In this document: in pieces, positions 27,375 through 35,516 of the stretch
Numbering within the stretch: the first letter of the stretch is position 1
Layout of the letters: each line of letters begins with the position of its first letter
Assembly (NCBI RefSeq): GCF_900149705.1
Contig: NZ_LT703001.1
Coordinates: forward strand, 1,984,001-2,048,000
DNA length: 64,000 nucleotides
Source: Sphingorhabdus sp. Alg231-15
GTDB lineage: Bacteria > Pseudomonadota > Alphaproteobacteria > Sphingomonadales > Sphingomonadaceae
Direction: 5' to 3'
Notes under the pieces: generated by a model
The model's input: the letters and a program-made list of their open reading frames with translations, nothing else
Database searches by the model: none
Told to the model about the DNA's origin: nothing
Program-made: the position numbers and the translations under genes

Positions 27375-27398
27375 ATATATGTAACAACTTACATATAT
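27375..27398. promoter_or_regulatory. MarR operator candidate covering the marR start codon
   Basis: ATATATGTAA (27375-27384) and TTACATATAT (27389-27398) form a perfect 10-bp inverted repeat with a four-base centre. The right arm includes the first two bases of the marR ATG at 27397. A TTGACA (27362-27367) overlaps the preceding stop codon. No Shine-Dalgarno is visible, so the mRNA may be leaderless. This is the size and symmetry expected of a MarR site. Confidence 0.65.
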
Positions 27399-27894
27399 GG
27401 AAAATGATTATCTTCGCGATTCAGGAATTAAGACGCTCGGCACCCGCATCAGGCGACTGTTTGAACGGCTGAACAGCAATGTAACCGAAGTCTACCGCCG
27501 CGAGCTCGGCTTTGAACAGCGCTGGTTTGCACTTGGCATGCTACTTAAGGATCATGGCCCGATGAACAGCCGCGATGCCACCAAGAGGCTTGGCCAAAGC
27601 CATGTCGCTATGGTTCAGGTTGTTCGCGCCATGGAAAAATCTGGTTTGCTTGAGCGCCAGGCTGATCCCAGCGATGCACGCAGCAAAATATTGCATCTAA
27701 CATCCGCAGGGGCGGAAAAGCTCGAACAGGTTTCCGCAATATCCCGTTTAGTGGACCAGGCCGCCACCGAGCTGCTTGCAGAAGCGGCTCCTGATTTTCT
27801 CCATCAGCTTGATGCCTTGGATGATGCGCTGGACCGGTTGAGCTTCGCAGATCGTATTGAAATAGCGTTTTCTGAAGGAGGATCAAACACATGA
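27397..27894 (+). CDS. MarR-family transcriptional regulator
   Basis: A 165-residue winged-helix regulator. The DNA-binding part reads GPMNSRDATKRLGQSHVAMV followed by EKSGLLERQADPSDARSKIL, the typical MarR recognition helix and beta wing (DPxDxRxK). It is followed by an S41 peptidase gene with an ATGA overlap, so both are one transcript and probably autoregulated through the palindrome over its start codon. The ligand is unknown. Confidence 0.92.
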   Translation: MENDYLRDSGIKTLGTRIRRLFERLNSNVTEVYRRELGFEQRWFALGMLLKDHGPMNSRDATKRLGQSHVAMVQVVRAMEKSGLLERQADPSDARSKILHLTSAGAEKLEQVSAISRLVDQAATELLAEAAPDFLHQLDALDDALDRLSFADRIEIAFSEGGSNT

Positions 27895-28859
27895 TAACCG
27901 CGATATTATTGGCAATGCAACCGATGCCGGCAGATTGCACTGATGAACATGATGCGATCACCCAAATGGCAGAGGCGATTGAACAAAAATATGTCCTCGC
28001 CGAAGCAGCCAAACGCTCGGCAGTGGCGGTCAGGAGCAAACTGCAACAGGGCGCATTTAGCCAGAATTGTAACGATAGCGAAGCGTTTGCTAAGCAAATG
28101 ACGGAGCAATTGCGAACCATCTTGAACGATGGTCACGTCTTCGTCGAATATGCTCCGAAATCCTCTCGGGCAGGCGAAGATGACTGGCTGGAAGAGTGGA
28201 GAGATGGCGCGCGAGCCAGGGGTTTTGGTGTCAAACAAGTGGAGCGCATGAGCGGCAATATCTCCTATCTACATCTCACTGACTTTTTCGAATTTTCTGT
28301 AGCCAGAAAAGCTATGGCGTCGGCTTTTGAACTGGCGAGTAGCAGCGATGGCCTGATACTTGACTTGCGCAATAACCCCGGCGGATCTCCGGAAACCGAG
28401 TGGCCAGTGCAATGGACATTCATGGCATCGGGATCGACAATTCCGCTGCACCACGAAACCCGTGATGGCAAGAAGCCGGATATGAAAGAACCGGCGCTGC
28501 AATGGCCGCGATATGGGAGCGACCGACCGCTCGCTATCCTTGTCGACAAGACGACTTTTTCTGCACCCGAGGCCGTCGCTTATTCGCTGCAGGCACAAGG
28601 TCGAGCAGTTGTCTTTGGTTCCCCTAGCGGCGGCGGGGCGCATATGCTGGGGGATGCCGTGCCCCTGACCGGTGGTTGGCAGATCGTCATTCCAGAGACG
28701 AGACCCTATAGCCCCCATACTGGCGGCAATTGGGAAGGCACCGGCGTGATTCCCGATTTTCAAACGTCAAAGGAAGACGCAATTGAAGCTGCGCAAAAAT
28801 GGATTACCGCCCAACTGGAATCAAAAAGGGCGGCTTCCAAAACGGAAACCGCCCCTTGA
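27891..28859 (+). CDS. S41-family peptidase
   Basis: A 322-residue protein with the tail-specific protease fold. LILDLRNNPGG (about 155-165) is a strong S41 signature and Ser224 in DKTTFSAPEAVA is the probable nucleophile. There is no PDZ domain, as in the IRBP-like subgroup. The N-terminus (MITAILLAMQPMPADC) is only a short hydrophobic stretch, so export is uncertain. Translational coupling to MarR suggests the regulator controls it. The last codons encode one arm of the rplL terminator from the opposite strand. Confidence 0.87.
   Translation: MITAILLAMQPMPADCTDEHDAITQMAEAIEQKYVLAEAAKRSAVAVRSKLQQGAFSQNCNDSEAFAKQMTEQLRTILNDGHVFVEYAPKSSRAGEDDWLEEWRDGARARGFGVKQVERMSGNISYLHLTDFFEFSVARKAMASAFELASSSDGLILDLRNNPGGSPETEWPVQWTFMASGSTIPLHHETRDGKKPDMKEPALQWPRYGSDRPLAILVDKTTFSAPEAVAYSLQAQGRAVVFGSPSGGGAHMLGDAVPLTGGWQIVIPETRPYSPHTGGNWEGTGVIPDFQTSKEDAIEAAQKWITAQLESKRAASKTETAP
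28823..28857 (-). terminator. Rho-independent terminator of rplJL, inside the S41 gene end
   Basis: On the minus strand, AAGGGGCGGTTTCC pairs with GGAAGCCGCCCTT (one G-U or mismatch) and is followed by five T residues. It lies 42 bases past the rplL stop. The sequence is also the C-terminal coding part of the convergent S41 gene, up to its stop at 28857-28859. Confidence 0.85.
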
Positions 28860-28898
28860 TCTTGTCAATAAACCGAACGGCTTATTGCATTGAACTCA

Positions 28899-29279
28899 TT
28901 ACTTGAGTTCAACCGTACCGCCAGCAGCTTCGATCTTGGTTTTGATCTCTTCAGCTTCAGCTTTGTTAACGCCTTCTTTAATTGCTTTAGGCGCGCCTTC
29001 GACAAGTGCTTTCGCATCGGTCAGGCCAAGAGCGGTGATCGCACGAACTTCTTTAATCACCTGGATTTTCTTGCCGCCGTCGCCGGTCAGAATGACGTCA
29101 AATTCGTCTTTCTCTTCTGCAGCAGCTTCGCCGCCACCAGCAGCTGGGCCAGCTACGGCAACAGCAGCAGCAGCAGATACGCCCCACTCTTCTTCAAGAG
29201 CTTTGGACAGTTCAGCCGCTTCCATAACGGTCAGTTTAGACAGTTCTTCAACCAATTTAGCAATATCAGCCATTTTCAA
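28899..29279 (-). CDS. rplL: 50S ribosomal protein L7/L12
   Basis: A 126-residue L7/L12. The N-terminal dimerisation part ([20 protein letters not shown]) is followed by an Ala/Gly-rich hinge ([20 protein letters not shown]) and the C-terminal factor-binding domain ([20 protein letters not shown] and [20 protein letters not shown]). It forms the ribosomal stalk with L10 and recruits translation GTPases. It follows rplJ by 37 bases and is closed by its own terminator rather than running into rpoB. Confidence 0.98.
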   Translation of the reverse strand: MKMADIAKLVEELSKLTVMEAAELSKALEEEWGVSAAAAVAVAGPAAGGGEAAAEEKDEFDVILTGDGGKKIQVIKEVRAITALGLTDAKALVEGAPKAIKEGVNKAEAEEIKTKIEAAGGTVELK

Positions 29280-29316
29280 TATACTCCAAATTTCTAATCA
29301 ATTATTTCGGTAAAAA

Positions 29317-29829
29317 TTATTCACCCGAAGCGGCATAAGCGCCGACTACGCGTGCAAGGGCTCCAGCTGGTTCTTTGACAACCCGCGCGATTTTCGTTTG
29401 TGGTGCGACAAGCAGACCAACAATCGTACCGCGAAGTTCATCAAGAGAAGGCATGGAAGCCAGAGATTTAACGCCTGCTTCGTCGAGAAGGGTATCACCC
29501 ATTGCGCCGCCAACGATCTCAAGAAGATCATTGGATTTTGCAAATTCGACTGCAATTTTTGCAGCCGCCACCGGATCATCCGATGTGGCAAGTGCGACCG
29601 GGCCTGACAGCATATCTGCTATCGGGGCATAGTCGGTTCCTTCCAGAGCCCGCTTGGCAAGGCGGTTTTTAGAGACTTTGAAGCTTGCTCCGGCTTCGCG
29701 CATCTTTCCACGGAGTTCCGTGGACTCAGCCACGGTAAGACCCAGATTGCGTGTCACCACAACAACCCCGGCTTCCTTGAAAGTCGCGTTTAGCGCAGAA
29801 ACGGCTTCGGTCTTTTGACCACGATCCAT
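29317..29829 (-). CDS. rplJ: 50S ribosomal protein L10
   Basis: A 170-residue L10 that anchors L7/L12 dimers on the ribosome. MDRGQKTEAVSALNATFKEA, RNLGLTVAESTELRGKMREA and FKVSKNRLAKRALEGTDY are typical. The ATG at 29829 has a clear AAGGAG; a longer open frame upstream is leader RNA. In many bacteria L10 (with L12) binds its own leader to repress translation, and the long structured leader here fits that. Co-transcribed with rplL. Confidence 0.97.
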   Translation of the reverse strand: MDRGQKTEAVSALNATFKEAGVVVVTRNLGLTVAESTELRGKMREAGASFKVSKNRLAKRALEGTDYAPIADMLSGPVALATSDDPVAAAKIAVEFAKSNDLLEIVGGAMGDTLLDEAGVKSLASMPSLDELRGTIVGLLVAPQTKIARVVKEPAGALARVVGAYAASGE

Positions 29830-30120
29830 ATTTTGCTCCTTCACGTGGATTGCGTTTTTGAAGCGCAATCCGCTTTCTTCAATAACGCCACCCCAGTGCA
29901 AACCAGAATGACGAGCGAAAGAACCAACCGAAGTCAGTTCTGTATAATCCGAAGGGGGGTTTTGGTTGCTTGGCCGCGTTGGAAAACGCTAACTGCAAAC
30001 CCGCGAGTTTCCTCGCGAAAAAACTGATCCCCGTCTAGGCTGGAAATTAAGAAGGCCAAATTGCCTTCACCGGCTGTCTCGGACGGAAATTGCGATTCCT
30101 TGTCAGAAGCACAATTTGTG
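29830..30120 (-). ncRNA. rplJ leader RNA, candidate L10 autoregulatory element
   Basis: About 290 bases from the predicted promoter to rplJ hold several hairpins read on the minus strand: GAAGGC/GCCTTC (30051-30068), CGCGAG-GAAA-CTCGCG (30002-30017) with a GNRA tetraloop, GCGTT/AACGC near 29983-29996, and GGATTGCG/CGCAATCC (29847-29871) just before the Shine-Dalgarno. Long structured leaders before rplJ are known L10-binding control elements. The exact L10 binding site cannot be fixed by eye. Confidence 0.55.
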
Positions 30121-30126
30121 AGAGCG

Positions 30127-30154
30127 CAATAGCGAGATGGAGAATTATGTCAAG
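30127..30154 (-). promoter_or_regulatory. Candidate promoter for rplJL
   Basis: On the minus strand TTGACA (30149-30154) and TATTGC (30127-30132) are separated by 16 bases. It lies between the end of the (p)ppGpp synthetase gene and rplJ and would start the long leader. Confidence 0.55.
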
Positions 30155-30215
30155 AGAAGCGTATCGCCGCTAATGTCCACTTTTGCGATAAAAATCCGCT
30201 ACCGCCCCTGAAATC

Positions 30216-32306
30216 TTACAACCGCTCTGCCTGCGCCACAGCTTCCGAAGCCCTCAGCGCCGACAATATGCGCATTAGGTGGTGGACATTATGCACTTCG
30301 AGATCAACTTCGAACGTGTGGAAAGGCGCATCCCGGTTGGTCATGCGCAACCGCAGAATATTGGCATTATGAAAGCCGAATATGCCAGCCATCTCGGCCA
30401 GCGTGCCGGGTTTGTTATGAAGCACCACCATTAACCTCGCAGCGGCACCGTCGGTTTCGGTGCCCCAGCTGAGATCAACCCAGTCCGCATCGACCCCGTC
30501 AGCCAGCTTCATGCAATCAATCGCATGCACCTCGACATTCGCGCCGCTGCGGCGCAGGCCGACGATCCGGTCGCCCGGTACGGGATGACAGCATTCCGCA
30601 AGATTGAACGCCACACCAGGGGTTAGCCCCTTGATCGAGATAGCACGGTCCTGTTCTGGCCATTCGCGGTCGTCATCATTGTCGTTGACGCTGCCGGGCA
30701 TCAGCGCTTCCATGACTTCTCGGTCGCTGAGTTCCCGCGTGCCAATGGCGATCATCAATGCGTCATCATCTTCCAGGTCAAGTCGTTTCAGCGCTGCCTT
30801 CAGGGCCTTTTTGCCAATTTTGCCGGGTAGACGCTCGACAATCTCATCATACAGCTTGGTACCAATTTCAACAATCTCGTCGCGTTCCTTATGGCGGACG
30901 AATCGCCGAATGGCTGCGCGCGCCTTCCCTGTAATAACAAACGACAGCCAGCCTGGCTGCGGCTCCTGTCCATTGGATTTCAGGATTTCGACAACATCGC
31001 CATTGGTCAGCTGCGTGCGCAGCGGCACGTGGCGACCATTGACCTTGGCTCCGACGGCCTGATTGCCGAGATCCGTATGCACCGCATACGCAAAGTCGAC
31101 CGTCGTTGATCCTCTTGGCATCTGCAGCAACGCGCCCTTGGGCGTGAACGCAAAGATCCGATCTTGATACATGGCCAGCTTGGTGTTCTCGAGCAGCTCC
31201 TCCGCATCCTCGGCATGGTCAAGAATTTCAATAAGATCGCGAATCCAGCCTGCTTGTCCGTCCGGCCCCCCGCCCTGTTTATAGGCCCAGTGTGCCGCCA
31301 ACCCATATTCATTGTCGCGGTGCATGCGGGTCGAACGGATCTGGATTTCCACGCGCATGTTATTGCCATGCATGATGGTCGTGTGCAGCGACTGATAGCC
31401 ATTGCGCTTGGGCGTCGAGATATAATCCTTGAACCGCCCCGGGACGGTTTTCCATTTTTGGTGCAAGATGCCCAAGGCCCGATAACATTCCGCGCTGTTG
31501 TCAGTTATCACCCGAAACGCCATGATATCCGTCAGCTGCTCAAAACTGACGTGACGCTCCTGCATCTTGCGCCAGATTGAATAGGGATGTTTTTCCCGGC
31601 CACTCACCTGCGCCGCCAATCCTCCTGCAGCAAGGGCCTTTTCCAGCGACCGGGCTATTTTATGGACCTGTCCTTCGTCACCCTCTTTGATTGCGTTAAG
31701 CCGGCCGGTTATCGTCTCATAAGCCTCTGGTTCGAGATGACTGAATGCCAATAGCTGCATCTCGCGCATATATTCGTACATGCCGATCCGTTCAGCGAGC
31801 GGAGCGTAAATATCCATAGTCTCATGCGCAATCCGGCGGCGCTTCTCTTCATTTTTGATGAAATGAAGCGTGCGCATATTGTGCAGCCGGTCAGCAAGTT
31901 TGACCAAAAGCACCCGGATATCGTCGGACATGGCGAGCAGGAATTTTCTCAGATTCTCTGCCGCACGTTCATTGTCCGTCTGGGCTTCGATCTTGGATAA
32001 TTTGGTTACGCCATCGACGAGCCGGCCGATATCAGTTCCGAAGAGTTTTTCAATTTCTTCAACTGTGGTCAGCGTATCTTCAACGGTATCATGCAATAAG
32101 GCCGTGACGATGGTTTGCTGATCCAGCTTAAGATCCGTCATCAGCCCGGCCACTTCGATCGGGTGACTGAAATAAGGGTCGCCGCTAGCGCGTTTCTGGC
32201 TGCCATGCTTCTGAACGGAGAAGACATAGGCGCGGTTGATCAGATCCTCATCCGCCTCCGGGTCATAGCTGCGCACCCGCTCAACAAGTTCATATTGCCT
32301 CAACAC
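30216..32306 (-). CDS. rsh: Bifunctional (p)ppGpp synthetase/hydrolase (RelA/SpoT homologue)
   Basis: A 696-residue long-form Rsh. The hydrolase HD site is intact (His48 in YFSHP, His72-Asp73 in LLHDTVEDT). The synthetase domain has TPKRNGYQSLHTTI and VEIQIRSTRMH. TGS (IFAFTPKGALLQMPRGSTTV) and C-terminal ACT (MVVLHNKPGTLAEMAGIFG) domains follow. As the usual single alphaproteobacterial enzyme it would both make and destroy (p)ppGpp. The start is a GTG at 32306 or the TTG at 32303, the latter with better spacing from GAGGG. A terminator hairpin lies just upstream. Confidence 0.95.
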   Translation of the reverse strand: MLRQYELVERVRSYDPEADEDLINRAYVFSVQKHGSQKRASGDPYFSHPIEVAGLMTDLKLDQQTIVTALLHDTVEDTLTTVEEIEKLFGTDIGRLVDGVTKLSKIEAQTDNERAAENLRKFLLAMSDDIRVLLVKLADRLHNMRTLHFIKNEEKRRRIAHETMDIYAPLAERIGMYEYMREMQLLAFSHLEPEAYETITGRLNAIKEGDEGQVHKIARSLEKALAAGGLAAQVSGREKHPYSIWRKMQERHVSFEQLTDIMAFRVITDNSAECYRALGILHQKWKTVPGRFKDYISTPKRNGYQSLHTTIMHGNNMRVEIQIRSTRMHRDNEYGLAAHWAYKQGGGPDGQAGWIRDLIEILDHAEDAEELLENTKLAMYQDRIFAFTPKGALLQMPRGSTTVDFAYAVHTDLGNQAVGAKVNGRHVPLRTQLTNGDVVEILKSNGQEPQPGWLSFVITGKARAAIRRFVRHKERDEIVEIGTKLYDEIVERLPGKIGKKALKAALKRLDLEDDDALMIAIGTRELSDREVMEALMPGSVNDNDDDREWPEQDRAISIKGLTPGVAFNLAECCHPVPGDRIVGLRRSGANVEVHAIDCMKLADGVDADWVDLSWGTETDGAAARLMVVLHNKPGTLAEMAGIFGFHNANILRLRMTNRDAPFHTFEVDLEVHNVHHLMRILSALRASEAVAQAERL

Positions 32307-32342
32307 ACCCTCAAACTGTCTGGCTTTCCGCGAAGGAGCAAC

Positions 32343-32398
32343 AAAAAAATAGCGTTGAAGCGAAAGCCTTCGAGGGTGGAGGGCATCGCTTCAACGCT
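32343..32398 (-). terminator. Rho-independent terminator downstream of the CC_3452-type gene
   Basis: AGCGTTGAAGCGA (32351-32363) and TCGCTTCAACGCT (32386-32398) form a perfect 13-bp stem with a 22-base loop that can itself pair. On the minus strand a run of seven T residues follows. It ends only about 37 bases before the rsh start. Confidence 0.85.
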
Positions 32399-32405
32399 TG
32401 AGTGT

Positions 32406-32453
32406 AACCGGCCGAGCCATTTTCATGGCCATAACGGGATTGAGTGGCCGGTT
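32406..32453. repeat. Nested inverted repeats between the CC_3452-type gene and rsh
   Basis: AACCGGCC (32406-32413) pairs with GGCCGGTT (32446-32453), and inside it GCCAT (32416-32420) pairs with ATGGC (32425-32429). The structure lies immediately after the stop of the 32466 gene and before the terminator on the same transcript. It may stabilise the 3' end of that mRNA. Confidence 0.45.
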
Positions 32454-32465
32454 GTGAAGTCTTGT

Positions 32466-32834
32466 TTACTGGCGGTTGGCGATCCGCTGCTTCGCGCCAT
32501 TTTTGTCTCCGTTGCACTTGGCAAGCGCCTCAGCATCAACAGCTTCGCCTTTATAGGTGAAAGATGCCAAAGGGCCGACTTTGCGGGACAAACGAGCGCA
32601 GACGGTCTTGACCGATGAGCTGCTTTTAGCCCCTTTGCACTCGGTGCCGGCGCAGTGCATCACCGTACCTCTGATAATATGGCGCGTAGCCTCGACGGGC
32701 TGTTGCAGCTCGGCCGTATAGGCCACCTGCTTGCTGCGCGCATTAGCCGCGCTAGCGGTAAAAATAAGTGTGGTTGTCAGAATGGCGACAAACAGCATGG
32801 CCATATGGCGCAATGGGGTTTGGGAGATAAGCAT
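32466..32834 (-). CDS. CC_3452-type small secreted protein
   Basis: A 122-residue protein with a signal peptide (about residues 1-31, MAMLFVAILTTTLIFTASAA). The mature part contains VAYTAELQQPVEATRHIIRG, a CAGTECKG motif and KTVCARLSRKVGPLASFTYK, which match a small conserved family of alphaproteobacteria known as CC_3452 type. Three conserved cysteines suggest a disulfide. Function unknown. The ATG at 32834 has AAAGGAA at good spacing; the longer frame has not. It is divergent from an HxlR regulator. Confidence 0.75.
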   Translation of the reverse strand: MLISQTPLRHMAMLFVAILTTTLIFTASAANARSKQVAYTAELQQPVEATRHIIRGTVMHCAGTECKGAKSSSSVKTVCARLSRKVGPLASFTYKGEAVDAEALAKCNGDKNGAKQRIANRQ

Positions 32835-32912
32835 TTCAAATTCCTTTCGATTCAGCAATTCCCTTTTGTTGCGCCGAAATATCCCGGGGAGGAAAAGTGA
32901 GGAAAAATCGGC

Positions 32913-32966
32913 TTGCAATTTAGGTTGCGAATCAGTACTTAGTTTATTAGGTTTTAAGTTGCAACT
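32913..32966. promoter_or_regulatory. TTGCAA repeats in the divergent HxlR promoter region
   Basis: TTGCAA at 32913-32918, TTGC at 32925-32928, and a perfect palindrome AGTTGCAACT at 32957-32966 lie between the divergent genes at 32834 and 33018. The shared TTGCAA core makes them candidate sites for the adjacent HxlR regulator. Confidence 0.35.
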
Positions 32967-33017
32967 AAAAACTTATATTTTTTTTTGGGATTATCCAAAA
33001 CTGGGCTAGGGTGCGAT

Positions 33018-33566
33018 ATGGACAAATTAACCGAAAATCTTGCGGAACTCGGAAACGGCTGCTCACTGCCCATCTCTCTGGAAGTCATTGGCGAGCGCTG
33101 GTGCTTCATGATCTTGCGTGCCTCATTTAATGGCGTTCGCCATTTTGAAGACTTTCTCAGTGAGATAGGTATCGCGCGGAATATATTGGCAAACCGCCTG
33201 ACCCGACTGGTCGAGGCAGGCATTATGTCCCGCCGCCCCTGTGATCATGATAAGCGCAAAGTCGAATATCGCCTGACCGACAAGGGCGCAGACCTGCTCA
33301 GTGTGATCGTTGCCATTCGCCAGTGGGGCGAAAAATGGGAAACCGGCGTGCGATCCAATCCGGTGCTGGCCGATGCCAAAGACCGTCGGCCAATCAGCCA
33401 GATTTCCATCCGCGCCCATGATGACCGCGTTCTCGGCCTGGATGATCTATGCTGGATTGATGAGGCTGAGCTTAAAAGCCATGCCGCCGACCATAGTGGT
33501 TCGGCAGATCGCGCCGATATGGTTGTTCGCCCTCTCAAGGAAATTGGCGAACCCTCTGCGGCTTGA
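33018..33566 (+). CDS. HxlR-family transcriptional regulator
   Basis: A 182-residue winged-helix protein. CSLPISLEVIGERWCFMILR and GIARNILANRLTRLVEAGIM, then KRKVEYRLTDKGADL, are the HxlR/YodB pattern with the N-terminal Cys near the GERW motif. YodB-type members sense electrophiles through that Cys; here Cys is present, but function is inferred. A C-terminal extension of about 70 residues is longer than in small HxlR proteins. The ATG at 33018 is chosen as the family start. Confidence 0.88.
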   Translation: MDKLTENLAELGNGCSLPISLEVIGERWCFMILRASFNGVRHFEDFLSEIGIARNILANRLTRLVEAGIMSRRPCDHDKRKVEYRLTDKGADLLSVIVAIRQWGEKWETGVRSNPVLADAKDRRPISQISIRAHDDRVLGLDDLCWIDEAELKSHAADHSGSADRADMVVRPLKEIGEPSAA

Positions 33567-33607
33567 ACGCCAGATCGTTACGTTAGCTCCAGACGTCTGT
33601 TTATGGC

Positions 33608-34189
33608 CTATTCGTTGACATAAATGCTGTTAATTGGCCGTGCCATAACCTTGCGGACAATCGGTTCGAAAAATTCCAGCGGTGCGCTTTCATAATTGGC
33701 GTCAAACGCCGACTGGTCATATTTTTCACAAAATTCCGCACAATCTTCAAAATGCTCATGTCCACGGAACTGTTCACGCATATCGCGGTCCTGTCCGAGA
33801 TGGTGGAAAAAATAATAGCCCTGAAAAATTCCGTGTTTCTCTGTAATCCAATGCAGTTTTTCGCTGACAAAGGGTTTCAGGATCGCAGCGGCAACATCAG
33901 GGTGGTTAAACGTGCCCAAAGTATCCCCAATGTCGTGCAGCAAAGCCATCACGACATAGTCATCCGGCCGGCCATCGCGGTGCGCGCGGGTTGCGGTTTG
34001 CAAACTATGTTCCAGCCGGTCGACCGGAAATCCGCCATAGTCGCCGTCCAGCAACCGCAAATGATCAAGGACGCGGTCTGCTACTTTGCTGGCAAAGGGC
34101 ATGTAATGGCCGCCAATAATGTCCCAGTCTTCTTTGGTGCCTTCCTCCATCGAAGGGAATTTTGCTCTGACTTCGTTGGGACCGCCCAT
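33608..34189 (-). CDS. HD-domain protein
   Basis: A 193-residue protein with an HD metal site: DRLEHSLQTATRAHRDGR, MALLHDIGDTL and FNHPDVAAAIL. The arrangement resembles the small oxygenase-like HD group (PhnZ, MIOX-like) as well as plain phosphohydrolases, so the reaction is undetermined. The ATG at 34189 is directly after AAAGGAGAG, so I prefer it to the ATG six codons upstream. It is divergent from the histidine-kinase gene. Confidence 0.82.
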   Translation of the reverse strand: MGGPNEVRAKFPSMEEGTKEDWDIIGGHYMPFASKVADRVLDHLRLLDGDYGGFPVDRLEHSLQTATRAHRDGRPDDYVVMALLHDIGDTLGTFNHPDVAAAILKPFVSEKLHWITEKHGIFQGYYFFHHLGQDRDMREQFRGHEHFEDCAEFCEKYDQSAFDANYESAPLEFFEPIVRKVMARPINSIYVNE

Positions 34190-34286
34190 GACTCTCTCCT
34201 TTTTCATGCATCTTGAAAATGCTCTTTATCCAACAAGTTTATGCGATTCTTTCCCAAACGGCAATGCCGCGCTATAGATAGGACAT

Positions 34287-35516
34287 ATGGCCGTTATCGA
34301 AATCCGCCCCCAGCCCTTTTTTGGCAATAAAAACCGCGCATTCTGGAACCTGCAATCCGCCGGCTGGGCCGCGGTGCTCGCGCTGCGCGGATTGTCGGGT
34401 ATTTCCAATGGCTTGCCGCTCAGCTTTCTGGTGCCTGCAATTATCGGTACGATAACCGGTTATTCGATCTCGCTATTGCTGTCGGTTATCTATCGCAACC
34501 TGATCAACCGCAAACCTCTGGTGACATGGGGCGTGACCGCCGTTGCGTTAGCAGTAGCAGCATCGCTCTATGCTTTTGTCGATGCGTGGGTTTTCCGCAT
34601 CCAGAACCCGACTTCGGAAACTGCCTTTGGTACATTATTTCTTGGCGCCCTGTTCCTCGGCAGTATGTTGCTTGGGGCATGGTCGGCGCTCTATTACGCA
34701 ATTAATTTCTTTTTGCGGGTCGAAGAACAGAATGATCAGCTTTTGCGGCTCGAAACGCAAGCCACCAGGGCCCAGCTCGCAATGCTGCGTTACCAGCTCA
34801 ACCCGCATTTTCTGTTCAATACGCTTAACAGCATCTCCACACTCGTACTGCTGAAACAGACTGAACCGGCAAATGCGATGTTGTCCCGCCTGTCCTCCTT
34901 TTTACGGCATACATTGGTCAACGAAGTGCACAGCCGTGTGACTTTGGCCCAAGAGGTTGAAACGCTGCACCTTTATCTCGACATTGAAAAAATGCGCTTT
35001 GAGGACCGGTTGCGACCCAGCTTTGACATTGATCCGGCAGTCCGCGACGCGCTGTTGCCGTCCCTGTTGTTGCAACCTCTGGTGGAGAATGCGATCAAAT
35101 ATGCAGTCACTCCGATGGAAGAAGGTGCGGATATCTCGGTATCGGCTCGACTTGAAAATGATAAGGTCCGCATAATAGTTGCGGATACCGGTCCTGGAAA
35201 AAATGGTCCAATCCCTAAAAATAATCATTCCACGGGCGTGGGTTTGGGAAATATTCAGGAGCGATTAAACCAAGCTTATGGAGAAGCGCATGCGTTTGAG
35301 ATCAAATCTTCAACAGGAGGCGGCTTTTCTGTGATCATTGCATTGCCATTTGAGACCAGAGAACAGATTGAGAAAGAGGCTGCGCAAGACAATGCGACAA
35401 CCGGCCAGATCAGAAACGAAGCAATATTTGGGGAGCATGCATCCGATACAAGCCATGGGGGTCTCGTCACCGCCCCCGCTATGGCTTCATCGCACCAAAA
35501 GGATATGAATCCATGA
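34287..35516 (+). CDS. LytS/YehU-type sensor histidine kinase
   Basis: A 409-residue kinase of the His_kinase/HATPase_c group. About four membrane helices occupy residues 25-145. The phospho-acceptor His174 lies in QLNPHFLFNTLNSIS. The ATP-binding part has LLLQPLVENAIKYAV (N box), VADTGPGKNG (G1) and GVGLGNIQERL (G2). No extracytoplasmic sensor domain is visible, so it probably senses through the membrane part. It overlaps the response regulator gene by ATGA. The C-terminal 60 residues are a variable tail. Confidence 0.93.
   Translation: MAVIEIRPQPFFGNKNRAFWNLQSAGWAAVLALRGLSGISNGLPLSFLVPAIIGTITGYSISLLLSVIYRNLINRKPLVTWGVTAVALAVAASLYAFVDAWVFRIQNPTSETAFGTLFLGALFLGSMLLGAWSALYYAINFFLRVEEQNDQLLRLETQATRAQLAMLRYQLNPHFLFNTLNSISTLVLLKQTEPANAMLSRLSSFLRHTLVNEVHSRVTLAQEVETLHLYLDIEKMRFEDRLRPSFDIDPAVRDALLPSLLLQPLVENAIKYAVTPMEEGADISVSARLENDKVRIIVADTGPGKNGPIPKNNHSTGVGLGNIQERLNQAYGEAHAFEIKSSTGGGFSVIIALPFETREQIEKEAAQDNATTGQIRNEAIFGEHASDTSHGGLVTAPAMASSHQKDMNP

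Noticed and set aside
16112-28859. Genomic island or prophage between rpoB and rplL
   Set aside because: No integrase, transposase, att-like direct repeats, tRNA or clear composition change seen; genes look like ordinary chromosomal accessory genes.
29830-30215. tRNA or other small RNA gene in the rplJ-rsh gap
   Set aside because: No cloverleaf or tRNA-like conserved boxes; hairpins there fit an rplJ leader better.
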